Shown here in pieces: positions 1 through 6,530 of a stretch of DNA of 8,317 bases (its first letter is position 1; every line of letters starts with the position of its first letter). Source of the DNA: an uncultured Eubacterium sp. Its GTDB lineage: Bacteria; Bacillota; Clostridia; Peptostreptococcales; Anaerovoracaceae. Below the pieces are notes generated by a model that was given only the letters and a program-made list of their open reading frames with translations, did no database searches and was not told where the DNA came from. A program made the translations under genes and the position numbers. The stretch covers positions 1-8,317 of the forward strand of contig CAMOGZ010000055.1 of the NCBI GenBank assembly GCA_946614405.1. Reading direction: 5' to 3'.

Positions 1-782
1 TTGGCATTGTCCATGATCTGCTCCGTGTCGCTGGCGCCGCTGAGGATCACCTTGATCTGGGGTTTCCCCTTCAGGAACCGGAAGGCCCAGGCCGGGATAC
101 TCCAGTCCGGATGCGCCTGCTTGAGAAGTTCATTGGTCCTGGGCGTCAGGTCCGCCAGGCTTCCGCCCCGGACGGACTCCATGGTGAAGACCGGGATGTT
201 CCGGTCCGCCATCGCCTGGTACTCCTTGGCTGCCATGCCGTACCACCAGTCATAGTAGTTCAGCTGCAGGAGCACAAAGTCCCACGGGTGGGAATCCGCA
301 AACTCCTCCAGTACGTTTACACTGGCATGGGAAGAGAATCCGAGATAACGGATCTTCCCCTGTTTTCTCTGCTCTTCCAGGAACGGGATCACGCCGCATT
401 CCAGATACTGCTTGTAACTGCTGTCTCCGATGGAATGGATCAGATAGAAATCGATGCGATCTGTCTGAAGCCGCTCCAACTGGCTGGCGAAGACACGCTC
501 ATAATCCGGATCCAGGTCATAATAGAATTTACTTGCCAGGTAGTAGCTGTCTCTGGGGTACTTCTTCAGGCACTCTCCCAGGCAGCGCTCGGAATCGCAG
601 TCATTGTACATAGGGGCAGTGTCGAAGTAATTGATGCCAGCATCGAAGGCGGCGTCAATGATCTTCTGTGCTTCCTCGTAATTCACCGGAGCATGGGGAT
701 CCGTCACGTCGGAAGACGGGAAACGCATACACCCCAGCCCCAGGTTGGATAATTTCAGTCCATTAAAGTCTATATAGTTCAT
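1..782 (-). CDS. Aldo/keto reductase, COG1453-like (3' end outside window)
   Basis: This minus-strand frame is open from an ATG at 782-780 to the window edge (260 complete codons, no stop), so the C-terminus is missing. The protein begins MNYIDFNGLKLSNLGLGCMR, the first beta strand of the aldo/keto reductase TIM barrel. The catalytic tetrad is visible: Asp54 and Tyr59 in YFDTAPMYND, Lys85 in LASKF, and His116 in FYLIHSI. QGKIRYLGFSSH and the late motif VILSGASDTEQ also fit. The family reduces carbonyls with NAD(P)H in the cytoplasm; the substrate here is unknown. The style resembles COG1453 reductases, which usually run to about 370-390 residues and end in a cysteine-rich 4Fe-4S domain. That domain would lie outside the window, so this is inference. 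The start is supported by GGAGG at 791-787, four bases upstream. The gene is divergent from the AAA+ gene and has its own promoter. Confidence 0.93.
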   Translation of the reverse strand, partial: MNYIDFNGLKLSNLGLGCMRFPSSDVTDPHAPVNYEEAQKIIDAAFDAGINYFDTAPMYNDCDSERCLGECLKKYPRDSYYLASKFYYDLDPDYERVFASQLERLQTDRIDFYLIHSIGDSSYKQYLECGVIPFLEEQRKQGKIRYLGFSSHASVNVLEEFADSHPWDFVLLQLNYYDWWYGMAAKEYQAMADRNIPVFTMESVRGGSLADLTPRTNELLKQAHPDWSIPAWAFRFLKGKPQIKVILSGASDTEQIMDNA

Positions 783-814
783 ATAACCTCCACAGTAGTG
801 TAATAATTGCCTTG

Positions 815-846
815 ATTATACCATATTCTACTGGACGATGGGTCAA
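815..846 (-). promoter_or_regulatory. Extended -10 promoter for the aldo/keto reductase
   Basis: Read on the minus strand, 823-815 is TGGTATAAT, a consensus -10 with the TGn extension. A TTGACC hexamer lies at 846-841, but the 20-nt spacer is long, so the extended -10 probably carries most of the recognition. Transcription would start near 808, leaving a leader of about 25 nt that holds the GGAGG ribosome site. This is a pattern match only. Confidence 0.6.
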
Positions 847-860
847 AAATTGCGTATTAT
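832..860 (+). promoter_or_regulatory. Sigma-A-type promoter for the AAA+/L,D-transpeptidase operon
   Basis: TGGACG at 832-837 (4 of 6 to TTGACA) is followed after exactly 17 nt by TATTAT at 855-860 (5 of 6 to TATAAT). The predicted start is near 867 and the leader is about 28 nt, with AAGGAG at 883-888 six bases before the ATG at 895. The -35 sits between the -10 and the -35 of the opposing promoter, so the two polymerase sites overlap. Confidence 0.55.
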
Positions 861-894
861 ATAGTGGGTAGATTTTTCGATCAAGGAGAATGAT

Positions 895-2307
895 ATGACA
901 TCGAATCTGAAAGAAACCATCGTCACCATCAAGATGCTTTGCGAGAGTCTGGACAAGAACCGTCTGGGGATCTCTGCCCTGGACCCCTTCGCCCGTCGCT
1001 CCACCTTTGCCGTCTTCCGGGATGAGACCATCCGGTTCCTGTGCTATCTGGCCACCCGGGATTCTGGTCCCAGCGATGCGGAGGCCGCATTCATCAATGA
1101 TTGTTTCGATTATTCCTATACCGTTTCGGACATGGAGAAGGTCGTCACCGGCGACGCCTCCATCCGGACCATCGAGACCGACGTTCCCACCTTCATGAAG
1201 GTCATCGTCAATGCGGACAACATCCGCTATGAGAAGAAGATCCCCCACACGGGGCCATCCTGCGTTCTCATCGCCAACTTCTTCGGCATGATCGGCCGGG
1301 AGCTTCTGGCGGCGGACGACGATGTCAGCGATGCTGAAGTGGAGAGCCTGACCAATATTCTGGCCACCATCCGTAAGTATTACGAGGAAGTGGACATGGA
1401 TTACCGCAACAACGGCGACGGCGGTGTCAAACCGGATCTGGGAACTGAAGGCCTGACCGGCGCCGCGAAAGCCGAAGAAGAAGAGATCGGCACTCTGGAA
1501 GAGCTTCTGGAGGAGCTGAACGAGCTCATCGGTCTTGAGAAGGTGAAGCAGGAGGTCAACTCTCTGGTCAATCTGATGCAGATCATGCAGCTCCGCAAGG
1601 AACGGGGTCTGAAGGAAGTTCCCGTATCCCTGCATCTGGTCTTCTCCGGAAACCCCGGAACAGGCAAGACCACCGTGGCCCGGCTTCTGTCCAAGATCTA
1701 TTACCGCATCGGCGTTCTGTCCAAGGGACAGCTCATCGAGGTGGACCGCTCCGGACTGGTGGGCGGCTATGTGGGACAGACTGCACTGAAAACTCAGGAA
1801 GTACTGAAGAAAGCCATCGGCGGGGTTTTGTTCATCGATGAGGCCTATGCCCTCACCGCCAAGCGGGGCGAGAACGACTTCGGCCTGGAGGCCATCGACA
1901 CCCTGCTGAAAGGCATGGAAGACAACCGGGATGACCTGGCTGTCATCGTAGCCGGCTACCCGGATCTGATGGAGGAATTCCTCAGTTCCAACCCGGGACT
2001 CCGGTCCCGCTTCAACCGGTTCATCTATTTCGATGATTATACCCCGGAGGAACTGGGTAAGATATTCCTGTTCCGCTGCAGCAAGAGCGGATATACCCCC
2101 GATGAGTCTGCAATGAAATACGTGGAAGAGTTCTTCCGCAAACGCTATGAAAACCGTGGCGACAACTACGCCAACGGACGAGACGTCCGCAACTTCTTTG
2201 AGCGGGCGATCATTAACCAGGCAAACCGCCTGGCCGGAAAGGAAGGTCTCACAGACGAGGAACTGACCACACTCACAGAGGAAGACCTGAACACGATTGA
2301 ACTATGA
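895..2307 (+). CDS. CbbX/SpoVK-type AAA+ ATPase with TerB-like N-terminal domain
   Basis: A 470-residue cytoplasmic AAA+ protein. Residues about 10-165 form a helical domain; its late part (VLIANFFGMIGRELLAADDD, then SDAEVESL) resembles the acidic TerB fold, though this is a weak match by eye. An acidic linker (about 193-210) leads to the ATPase module at 211-470. The module shows Walker A GNPGTGKT (252-259), a pore-loop GYVGQ (291-295), Walker B VLFIDEAYAL (311-320), a sensor-1 strand AVIVAGY (349-355), arginine-finger NPGLRSRF (366-373) and sensor-2-like NGRDVRNFFERA (427-438). Order and spacing match the CbbX/SpoVK/EccA group, hexameric motors that remodel partner proteins (rubisco activase CbbX, type VII secretion EccA). 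No membrane segment is present. The start has AAGGAG six bases upstream. The stop overlaps the L,D-transpeptidase start by 4 nt, pointing to a shared envelope role; the true client is unknown. I see no evidence specific to sporulation. Confidence 0.9.
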   Translation: MTSNLKETIVTIKMLCESLDKNRLGISALDPFARRSTFAVFRDETIRFLCYLATRDSGPSDAEAAFINDCFDYSYTVSDMEKVVTGDASIRTIETDVPTFMKVIVNADNIRYEKKIPHTGPSCVLIANFFGMIGRELLAADDDVSDAEVESLTNILATIRKYYEEVDMDYRNNGDGGVKPDLGTEGLTGAAKAEEEEIGTLEELLEELNELIGLEKVKQEVNSLVNLMQIMQLRKERGLKEVPVSLHLVFSGNPGTGKTTVARLLSKIYYRIGVLSKGQLIEVDRSGLVGGYVGQTALKTQEVLKKAIGGVLFIDEAYALTAKRGENDFGLEAIDTLLKGMEDNRDDLAVIVAGYPDLMEEFLSSNPGLRSRFNRFIYFDDYTPEELGKIFLFRCSKSGYTPDESAMKYVEEFFRKRYENRGDNYANGRDVRNFFERAIINQANRLAGKEGLTDEELTTLTEEDLNTIEL

Positions 2308-3770
2308 GAAAAGCTAAGATTATAATCGGCGCTGCCGTTCTGCTTTGTGCTATGGGCGGCGCGCTCTACTACAACTATCAGGCCAGCTTCGCTGACCGGT
2401 TCCTTCCCGGGACCGTGATCAACGGCGAGACAGTGGGCCGCATGGACGTCGCCACCGCGCTGACGAACCTGGAGAAGGACTACACCCTGAAGGTCTCCTT
2501 CCGGGGCGGAACCACTGAGAAGGTCAAGGGGAAAGACATCGACTACCAGTTGGAAAGTGACGAGGACATCGCCCGGCTCCAGAAAGAGCAGGGATTCCTG
2601 AGCTACCTGAAGAATGCCTTTGTGCCGGACAAGTACACGCTGAACACCAAGGCCTCCTATTCCCAGGATAAGCTTGCGGCTCTGACCCAGTCCTGGGCGG
2701 AACTGGACGAGAAGAACATGACCCCGGCCAAGGATGCCTGCGTCCACTACGAAAACGGCGACTTCACCATTCTCCCGGAGGAGGACGGCACCATCGTAAA
2801 CACCAAGGGAATGATGAAGGCCATGGACGAGGCCATCACCACCTGCAGCAAGTCGCTGGATCTGGAGAAAACCGAGGGCATCTACCCTGTGGCGAAGGTC
2901 AAGGCCGACGATCCTCAACTGGCGGCGGACTGCGAGGCCGTGAAGAAGATGAAGTGGAACACCGTGACCTACGATGTTCCCAAGGGCGATGACATTCACC
3001 TCACCCCCAACATCACCATGGACTGGCTCACCCGCGACGATGATGGGAACCTGGTCAGAGATGAGTCCCGCTGGAACGACGAGATCCGGGACTACGTAGA
3101 TTCTCTGGCGGACTACGTGGACACCGTAAACAAGAAGCATAAGTTCAAGACCCACTCCGGCAAGGTGATCAAGCTCAATGCTACAGGCTACTATGGATGG
3201 CAGATCGATCAGAATGCTGAGACGGCTCAGCTGGCTAAGGACCTGGCTGCGGACAAACCCGTCTCCCGGAAGCCCATCTACAACATGGAAGAAGCTGCCG
3301 ACTACAGCAGTAACTACGGCTTCGGCAAGAATTACGTGGAGGTAGATCTGGGAAGTCAGCACCTCTGGGTCTATAAGAAGGGCAAGGTGATCCTGGAAAG
3401 TGATGTAGTCTCCGGGACCCAGGGCGCTCACGCATCCCCCTCCGGCTCCTTCCGGATCCTGGATAAGGCAAGGAACGTGGTCCTTCGCGGACCTCAGGTC
3501 AAGAAGAAGATCAAAGTCAAAGACGAGAAAGGCAAGGAAAAGGAGATCGTCTCCAAGAAGGTGGAATATGAATGGGAATCCCCCGTAAGCTACTGGATGC
3601 CCATCAACTATGAGGGGATCGGACTCCACGATGCCAGCTGGCGAGGAGTATTCGGCGGCGACATCTGGACCTACAACGGATCCCATGGCTGCATCAACCT
3701 GCCGGTGCCCTTTGCGCCCAAACTCTACGACGCTGTGAAAGTAAAGACCCCGGTAGCCATTTACTACTGA
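2304..3770 (+). CDS. Membrane-anchored L,D-transpeptidase (PG_binding_4 + YkuD)
   Basis: A 488-residue cell-surface enzyme. Residues 5-23 form an N-terminal anchor or uncleaved signal after MRKAK. Residues about 35-215 resemble PG_binding_4 modules (for example the stretch PAKDACVHYENGDFTILPEE). A linker with KVIKLNATGYYGWQID (287-302) precedes the YkuD catalytic domain at about 343-488. The active site is complete: His442 in GIGLHDASWR and SHGCIN with catalytic Cys463 (460-465). Enzymes of this type cut the L,D bond of tetrapeptide stems and form 3-3 cross-links or attach proteins to the wall, and are insensitive to most penicillins. A Lys/Glu-rich stretch at about 399-420 interrupts the domain before SPVSYWMPIN and looks like an inserted hairpin. 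The ATG overlaps the upstream stop as ATGA, and the only purine-rich tract (GAGGAAG, 2278-2284) is 19 nt away, so translation probably depends on reading of the AAA+ gene. Confidence 0.95.
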   Translation: MRKAKIIIGAAVLLCAMGGALYYNYQASFADRFLPGTVINGETVGRMDVATALTNLEKDYTLKVSFRGGTTEKVKGKDIDYQLESDEDIARLQKEQGFLSYLKNAFVPDKYTLNTKASYSQDKLAALTQSWAELDEKNMTPAKDACVHYENGDFTILPEEDGTIVNTKGMMKAMDEAITTCSKSLDLEKTEGIYPVAKVKADDPQLAADCEAVKKMKWNTVTYDVPKGDDIHLTPNITMDWLTRDDDGNLVRDESRWNDEIRDYVDSLADYVDTVNKKHKFKTHSGKVIKLNATGYYGWQIDQNAETAQLAKDLAADKPVSRKPIYNMEEAADYSSNYGFGKNYVEVDLGSQHLWVYKKGKVILESDVVSGTQGAHASPSGSFRILDKARNVVLRGPQVKKKIKVKDEKGKEKEIVSKKVEYEWESPVSYWMPINYEGIGLHDASWRGVFGGDIWTYNGSHGCINLPVPFAPKLYDAVKVKTPVAIYY

Positions 3771-3775
3771 TCATC

Positions 3776-3807
3776 ATGAGTCCCTCACCGGGGGCTCATT
3801 TTCTTTT
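3776..3807 (+). terminator. Intrinsic terminator of the AAA+/L,D-transpeptidase operon
   Basis: ATGAGTCCC (3776-3784) pairs with GGGGCTCAT (3791-3799), giving a 9-bp stem with one G-T pair and a 6-nt loop, followed by TTTTCTTTT (3799-3807). It begins five bases after the transpeptidase stop. There is no matching A-tract upstream, so it acts on the plus strand only. Confidence 0.8.
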
Positions 3808-3832
3808 CACGGAATCATTTCTGTGATATGAT
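3804..3832 (+). promoter_or_regulatory. Probable extended -10 promoter of the alarmone synthetase operon
   Basis: TGATATGAT at 3824-3832 is an extended -10 (TGn followed by TATGAT, 5 of 6). The best -35 with a 17-nt spacer is TTTTCA at 3804-3809 (4 of 6), which overlaps the T-tract of the preceding terminator. The predicted start is near 3839, with a leader of about 38 nt. The ribosome site GAAAGG (3861-3866) lies 10 nt before the ATG, a little far, so initiation may be only moderate. Confidence 0.5.
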
Positions 3833-3876
3833 AGGATTGTATTTGTTGAAAGATCCATCAGAAAGGTATCAGGACA

Positions 3877-4497
3877 ATGACAGACAGTATCTACGGCGCC
3901 TGGGAGGGCGCCCTTCGCGAGATCATGGAAAGAATGACGGAGCGGCTTTCGGAGTTCAACAGCCGCACGGCGCAGGAGACCGGGTACAAGGTCTATGAAC
4001 ATCTGAATGCCCGGGTCAAGTCCGAGGACAGCATGAGAGAGAAGTGCCGGCGGAAGGACCTTCCGGAAACGGCGCAGTCCGCCCTGACGGAGATCCGGGA
4101 TGCCGTGGGCCTTCGGATCGTCTGCAACTTCATCGACGACATCTACCGGAACGTGGAATACATCCGCAGCTTCCCCGACGTCACAGTGATCGAAGAGAAG
4201 GACTATGTCTATAACGCCAAGCCAAACGGGTACCGGAGCTACCATATGATCCTGTCCGTGGAACATCCCACAGCAGATCCATCCGGAAACACCCCCGGCC
4301 GATACTTTGTGGAAATACAGCTCCGCACCATCGCCATGGACACATGGGCGAGCCTGGAGCATGAGATGAAATACAAACGTGAGGTCAGCAATCAAAGGAT
4401 GATCGTCAGCGAGCTGAAGCGGGTCGCGGACGAGCTGGCGTCCTGCGACGTCTCCATGCAGACGCTGCGGGATCTCATCCGGGAAGGATCAGAATGA
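3877..4497 (+). CDS. Small alarmone synthetase, RelQ-like GTP pyrophosphokinase
   Basis: A 206-residue stand-alone RelA/SpoT synthetase domain, which moves pyrophosphate from ATP to the 3' position of GDP or GTP to make (p)ppGpp. Visible motifs run in family order: RVKSEDSMREK (46-56, ATP site), IRDAVGLRIVCNFIDDIY (73-90) with Asp75, EKDYVYNAKPNGYRSYH (107-123, the G-loop region contacting the acceptor nucleotide), and FVEIQLRTIAMDTWASLEHE (144-163) with catalytic-type Glu146. There is no HD hydrolase, TGS or ACT domain, so it can synthesise but not degrade alarmone and is not ribosome-regulated like Rel. Its length fits RelQ/YjbM-type enzymes (about 210 residues), which form tetramers in studied species; RelQ is favoured over RelP from motif style alone. 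It is the first gene of an operon with a two-component system, overlapping the regulator start by 4 nt (ATGA). Confidence 0.93.
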   Translation: MTDSIYGAWEGALREIMERMTERLSEFNSRTAQETGYKVYEHLNARVKSEDSMREKCRRKDLPETAQSALTEIRDAVGLRIVCNFIDDIYRNVEYIRSFPDVTVIEEKDYVYNAKPNGYRSYHMILSVEHPTADPSGNTPGRYFVEIQLRTIAMDTWASLEHEMKYKREVSNQRMIVSELKRVADELASCDVSMQTLRDLIREGSE

Positions 4498-5168
4498 GAC
4501 TTTTACTTGCAGAAGATGAACTGGAGCTGTCACAGGCCGTGACGGCGATACTGGAACACTCCGGATATGAGGTGGACGCCGCACTGGATGGCGCCGCCGC
4601 ACTGGCACTGGCTCAGAGCAAGCCCTACGACTGCATCATCCTGGATATCATGATGCCGAAGATGGACGGGATCCAGGTGCTGCAGAACCTTCGGGCCGGA
4701 GGTGATCACACCCCGGTGATCATGCTGACGGCCAAAGCCGAGGTGGAGGACCGCATCGAAGGTCTCGACTCCGGCGCAGATGATTATGTCACAAAGCCTT
4801 TCGCCATGAAGGAACTCCTGGCGCGGATCCGTTCCGCCACCCGCCGCTCCTCGGATTACACCCCGAGTCAGCTGGTCATGGGCAGCGTGACCCTGAATGT
4901 GGAGGAACATGAGCTGGCCAGCAGCAATTCCATCCGCCTTGCGGGACGAGAGTCCCGGCTGATGGAGATCCTGATGCTGAATCAGGGGAAGTCCCTCACA
5001 ACAGAAGACCTGTTCACACGGGTCTGGTCCGACGATCCGGAGGCCGAGGCGGACATCGTATGGGTCTATATCTCTTATCTGCGGCAGAAGCTGCGGTCCA
5101 TCCAGGCTGATGTGGAGATCGCAGGCGAAAAGGACGGAGCCTTCACGCTCCGTTTGATTGAGGAATGA
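4494..5168 (+). CDS. OmpR-family response regulator
   Basis: A 224-residue transcription factor. The receiver domain (1-115) has the acidic pocket Glu7-Asp8, phosphoacceptor Asp51 in IILDIMMPKMDG, Thr79 in MLTA and Lys101 in VTKPF, so phosphorylation by the downstream kinase is expected. The winged-helix DNA-binding domain spans about 125-222, with the recognition helix around DIVWVYISYLRQKL (187-200). The final wing is unusual: the common RGxGYxL ending is replaced by GEKDGAFTLRL, keeping the strand pattern but losing the usual Arg and Tyr. The start overlaps the synthetase stop (ATGA) but has its own good ribosome site, AAGGA at 4484-4488, five bases upstream, so coupling is supportive rather than essential. 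Target promoters cannot be read; autoregulation at about 3800-3870 is possible but no clear repeat is seen there. Confidence 0.94.
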   Translation: MRLLLAEDELELSQAVTAILEHSGYEVDAALDGAAALALAQSKPYDCIILDIMMPKMDGIQVLQNLRAGGDHTPVIMLTAKAEVEDRIEGLDSGADDYVTKPFAMKELLARIRSATRRSSDYTPSQLVMGSVTLNVEEHELASSNSIRLAGRESRLMEILMLNQGKSLTTEDLFTRVWSDDPEAEADIVWVYISYLRQKLRSIQADVEIAGEKDGAFTLRLIEE

Positions 5169-5187
5169 TGCAGGCTGCATCAAGGAG
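5167..5187 (+). promoter_or_regulatory. Small hairpin abutting the histidine kinase ribosome site
   Basis: GATGCA (5167-5172) and TGCATC (5176-5181) form a perfect 6-bp stem with a 3-nt loop across the regulator stop and the 24-nt gap. The kinase's AAGGAG (5182-5187) begins at the next base, five bases before its ATG. The stem does not bury the ribosome site, so its effect may be small. It could instead be chance. Confidence 0.35.
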
Positions 5188-5192
5188 TCAGA

Positions 5193-6497
5193 ATGGAAAA
5201 GAAACTTGCCCGTAAGTTTGTACTGACAGCCACCCTGGCCATGGTCATCGTACTGACCCTGGTGCTGGGCGCCCTTTCGCTGTACACTACCAACCGGGAG
5301 TATTATAAAATCGACTATACGCTGGATCTTCTGCTGGAAAATGATGGCGAGGACCTGACCGCAGAAGATGATTCCCGGAAGAAAGCCGACAATTATGGCC
5401 CGGAATTCCGGTTCAAGCAGCGCTATTTCAGCGCGGTGCTGAACTCAGACGGAGAAATCCAGTCCGTTAATACCAAGAGGATCCACTCTGTGGATGAGGA
5501 GGATGCCCGCACACAGATCGCAGACATCATCAAACAGGGAAAAGACAAAGGTTTCGGCCAGACGGAGGAAGGCGTCATCTATCGATATAAGCTAAAAGAA
5601 TCCGATGACCAGACCATCTTCGCAGCGGTGGATGTGACCGACAATCTGATGACCATCCATACGATTCAGTGGACGGCTACGGCGGTTGGCCTGATCTGTC
5701 TGCTGCTGTTCATTCTGGTGGTCCATCTGCTGTCCCGCCGGGTGGTGCGGCCCTTCGTTCGCAATGCGGAGATCCAGAAGCAGTTCATCACCAACGCTGG
5801 TCATGAGCTGAAGACACCCCTCACCATTATCAAAGCCGACACGGAGATGATCGAGCTTCTCCATGGGGAAGACAAGTGGACGGAAAGCATCCACGGTCAG
5901 GTGACTCGCCTCACCGGTCTCATCAATGATCTGATCAAACTGGCCCGCATGGAAGAACGGGAGAATGTGGAGCTGTCTCCAGTGGATATTTCCGCGGAAA
6001 CTTCCGCTGTCTGTGACAACTTCCGCACCGTGATCGAAGGCCAGGGCAAGAACCTGACCGCCGATATCACGCCGGACCTCATGGTAATGGCGGAATCCAA
6101 AGACCTCCATGAGCTGATCAACATTCTGGTGGATAACGCCGCCAAATACTGTGATGATGGCGGCACAGTCCGAGTCGCCCTGTCCAAACAGTCCGGGCGC
6201 TCTTCCTTTGGCGGCAAAACTGCCGGACATGCCAGACTCACCGTGGCAAACGATTATGCCGAAGGCGACGGTGTGGATTACAGTCGGTTCTTCGACCGCT
6301 TCTACCGCCAGGACCAGTCCCACAACAGCGGGGCGAGCGGCACCTCAACGGCGGGCGGGAGCTCCGGCAGCACAAGCGCCGGCAAGAGCGGCCACGGCAT
6401 CGGCCTCTCCATGGCCCAGACCATCGTGGAAGCCTTCCGGGGCAAGATCCAGGCAGGCTATGCAGATGGCGTGATTACATTTACGGTGGAACTATAG
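5193..6497 (+). CDS. Sensor histidine kinase, membrane-bound
   Basis: A 434-residue kinase paired with the regulator just upstream. Membrane segments lie at about 9-32 and 160-180, enclosing an extracellular domain of about 125 residues rich in acidic residues, possibly PAS/Cache-like (inferred from FSAVLNSDGEIQSVNT). No full HAMP is evident: only about 20 residues separate the second membrane segment from the HisKA helix. The phosphoacceptor is His204 in NAGHELKTPLT. The ATPase domain has an N box (ELINILVDNAAKY, 307-319), F box (FFDRFYR, 366-372) and G2 box (GHGIGLS, 400-406). The G1 DxGxG is not present; VANDYAEGDGVD occupies its place, retaining Asn353-Asp354. Between the F and G2 boxes is a Gly/Ser/Thr/Ala-rich run (about 378-399), an enlarged ATP lid. 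The start has AAGGAG five bases upstream. The ligand is unknown. Confidence 0.94.
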   Translation: MEKKLARKFVLTATLAMVIVLTLVLGALSLYTTNREYYKIDYTLDLLLENDGEDLTAEDDSRKKADNYGPEFRFKQRYFSAVLNSDGEIQSVNTKRIHSVDEEDARTQIADIIKQGKDKGFGQTEEGVIYRYKLKESDDQTIFAAVDVTDNLMTIHTIQWTATAVGLICLLLFILVVHLLSRRVVRPFVRNAEIQKQFITNAGHELKTPLTIIKADTEMIELLHGEDKWTESIHGQVTRLTGLINDLIKLARMEERENVELSPVDISAETSAVCDNFRTVIEGQGKNLTADITPDLMVMAESKDLHELINILVDNAAKYCDDGGTVRVALSKQSGRSSFGGKTAGHARLTVANDYAEGDGVDYSRFFDRFYRQDQSHNSGASGTSTAGGSSGSTSAGKSGHGIGLSMAQTIVEAFRGKIQAGYADGVITFTVEL

Positions 6498-6525
6498 AAA
6501 AAGCGGAGCTCCGTGCTCCGCTTTT
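6498..6525. terminator. Bidirectional intrinsic terminator between convergent operons
   Basis: AAAAGCGGAGC (6499-6509) pairs with GCTCCGCTTTT (6515-6525) around a 5-nt loop. On the plus strand TTTT at 6522-6525 follows the GC stem and ends the kinase operon one base after its stop. On the minus strand AAAAA at 6498-6502 reads as TTTTT and can end the transporter operon, whose stop is at 6533-6531. Seen directly; function in both directions is inferred from symmetry. Confidence 0.85.
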
Positions 6526-6530
6526 CGATT

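Noticed and set aside
111..752. 213-residue plus-strand frame at the left edge
   Set aside because: Antisense to the aldo/keto reductase, whose catalytic tetrad reads clearly on the minus strand.
805..853. Direct repeat AATTGC (805-810 and 848-853) flanking the divergent promoters
   Set aside because: Six bases in an AT-rich stretch are expected by chance; no dyad symmetry or third copy.
763..1635. 290-residue minus-strand frame across the promoter region and the AAA+ gene
   Set aside because: Same in-register antisense effect against the AAA+ gene; it also overlaps the start of the reductase and both promoters.
2166..3686. 506-residue open frame on the minus strand, longer than the transpeptidase it opposes
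   Set aside because: It runs in exact codon register opposite the L,D-transpeptidase. In that register a stop appears only where the sense strand uses TTA, CTA or TCA, codons rare in these genes. The sense protein has a complete catalytic domain; the antisense product matches nothing.
3796..4395. 199-residue minus-strand frame opposite the alarmone synthetase
   Set aside because: In-register shadow of a gene with clear RelA/SpoT motifs; no ribosome site or family match.
4530..5183. 217-residue minus-strand frame opposite the response regulator
   Set aside because: In-register shadow; the sense strand encodes complete receiver and winged-helix domains.
5592..6323. 243-residue minus-strand frame opposite the histidine kinase
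   Set aside because: In-register shadow; the sense strand carries HisKA, N, F and G2 boxes.
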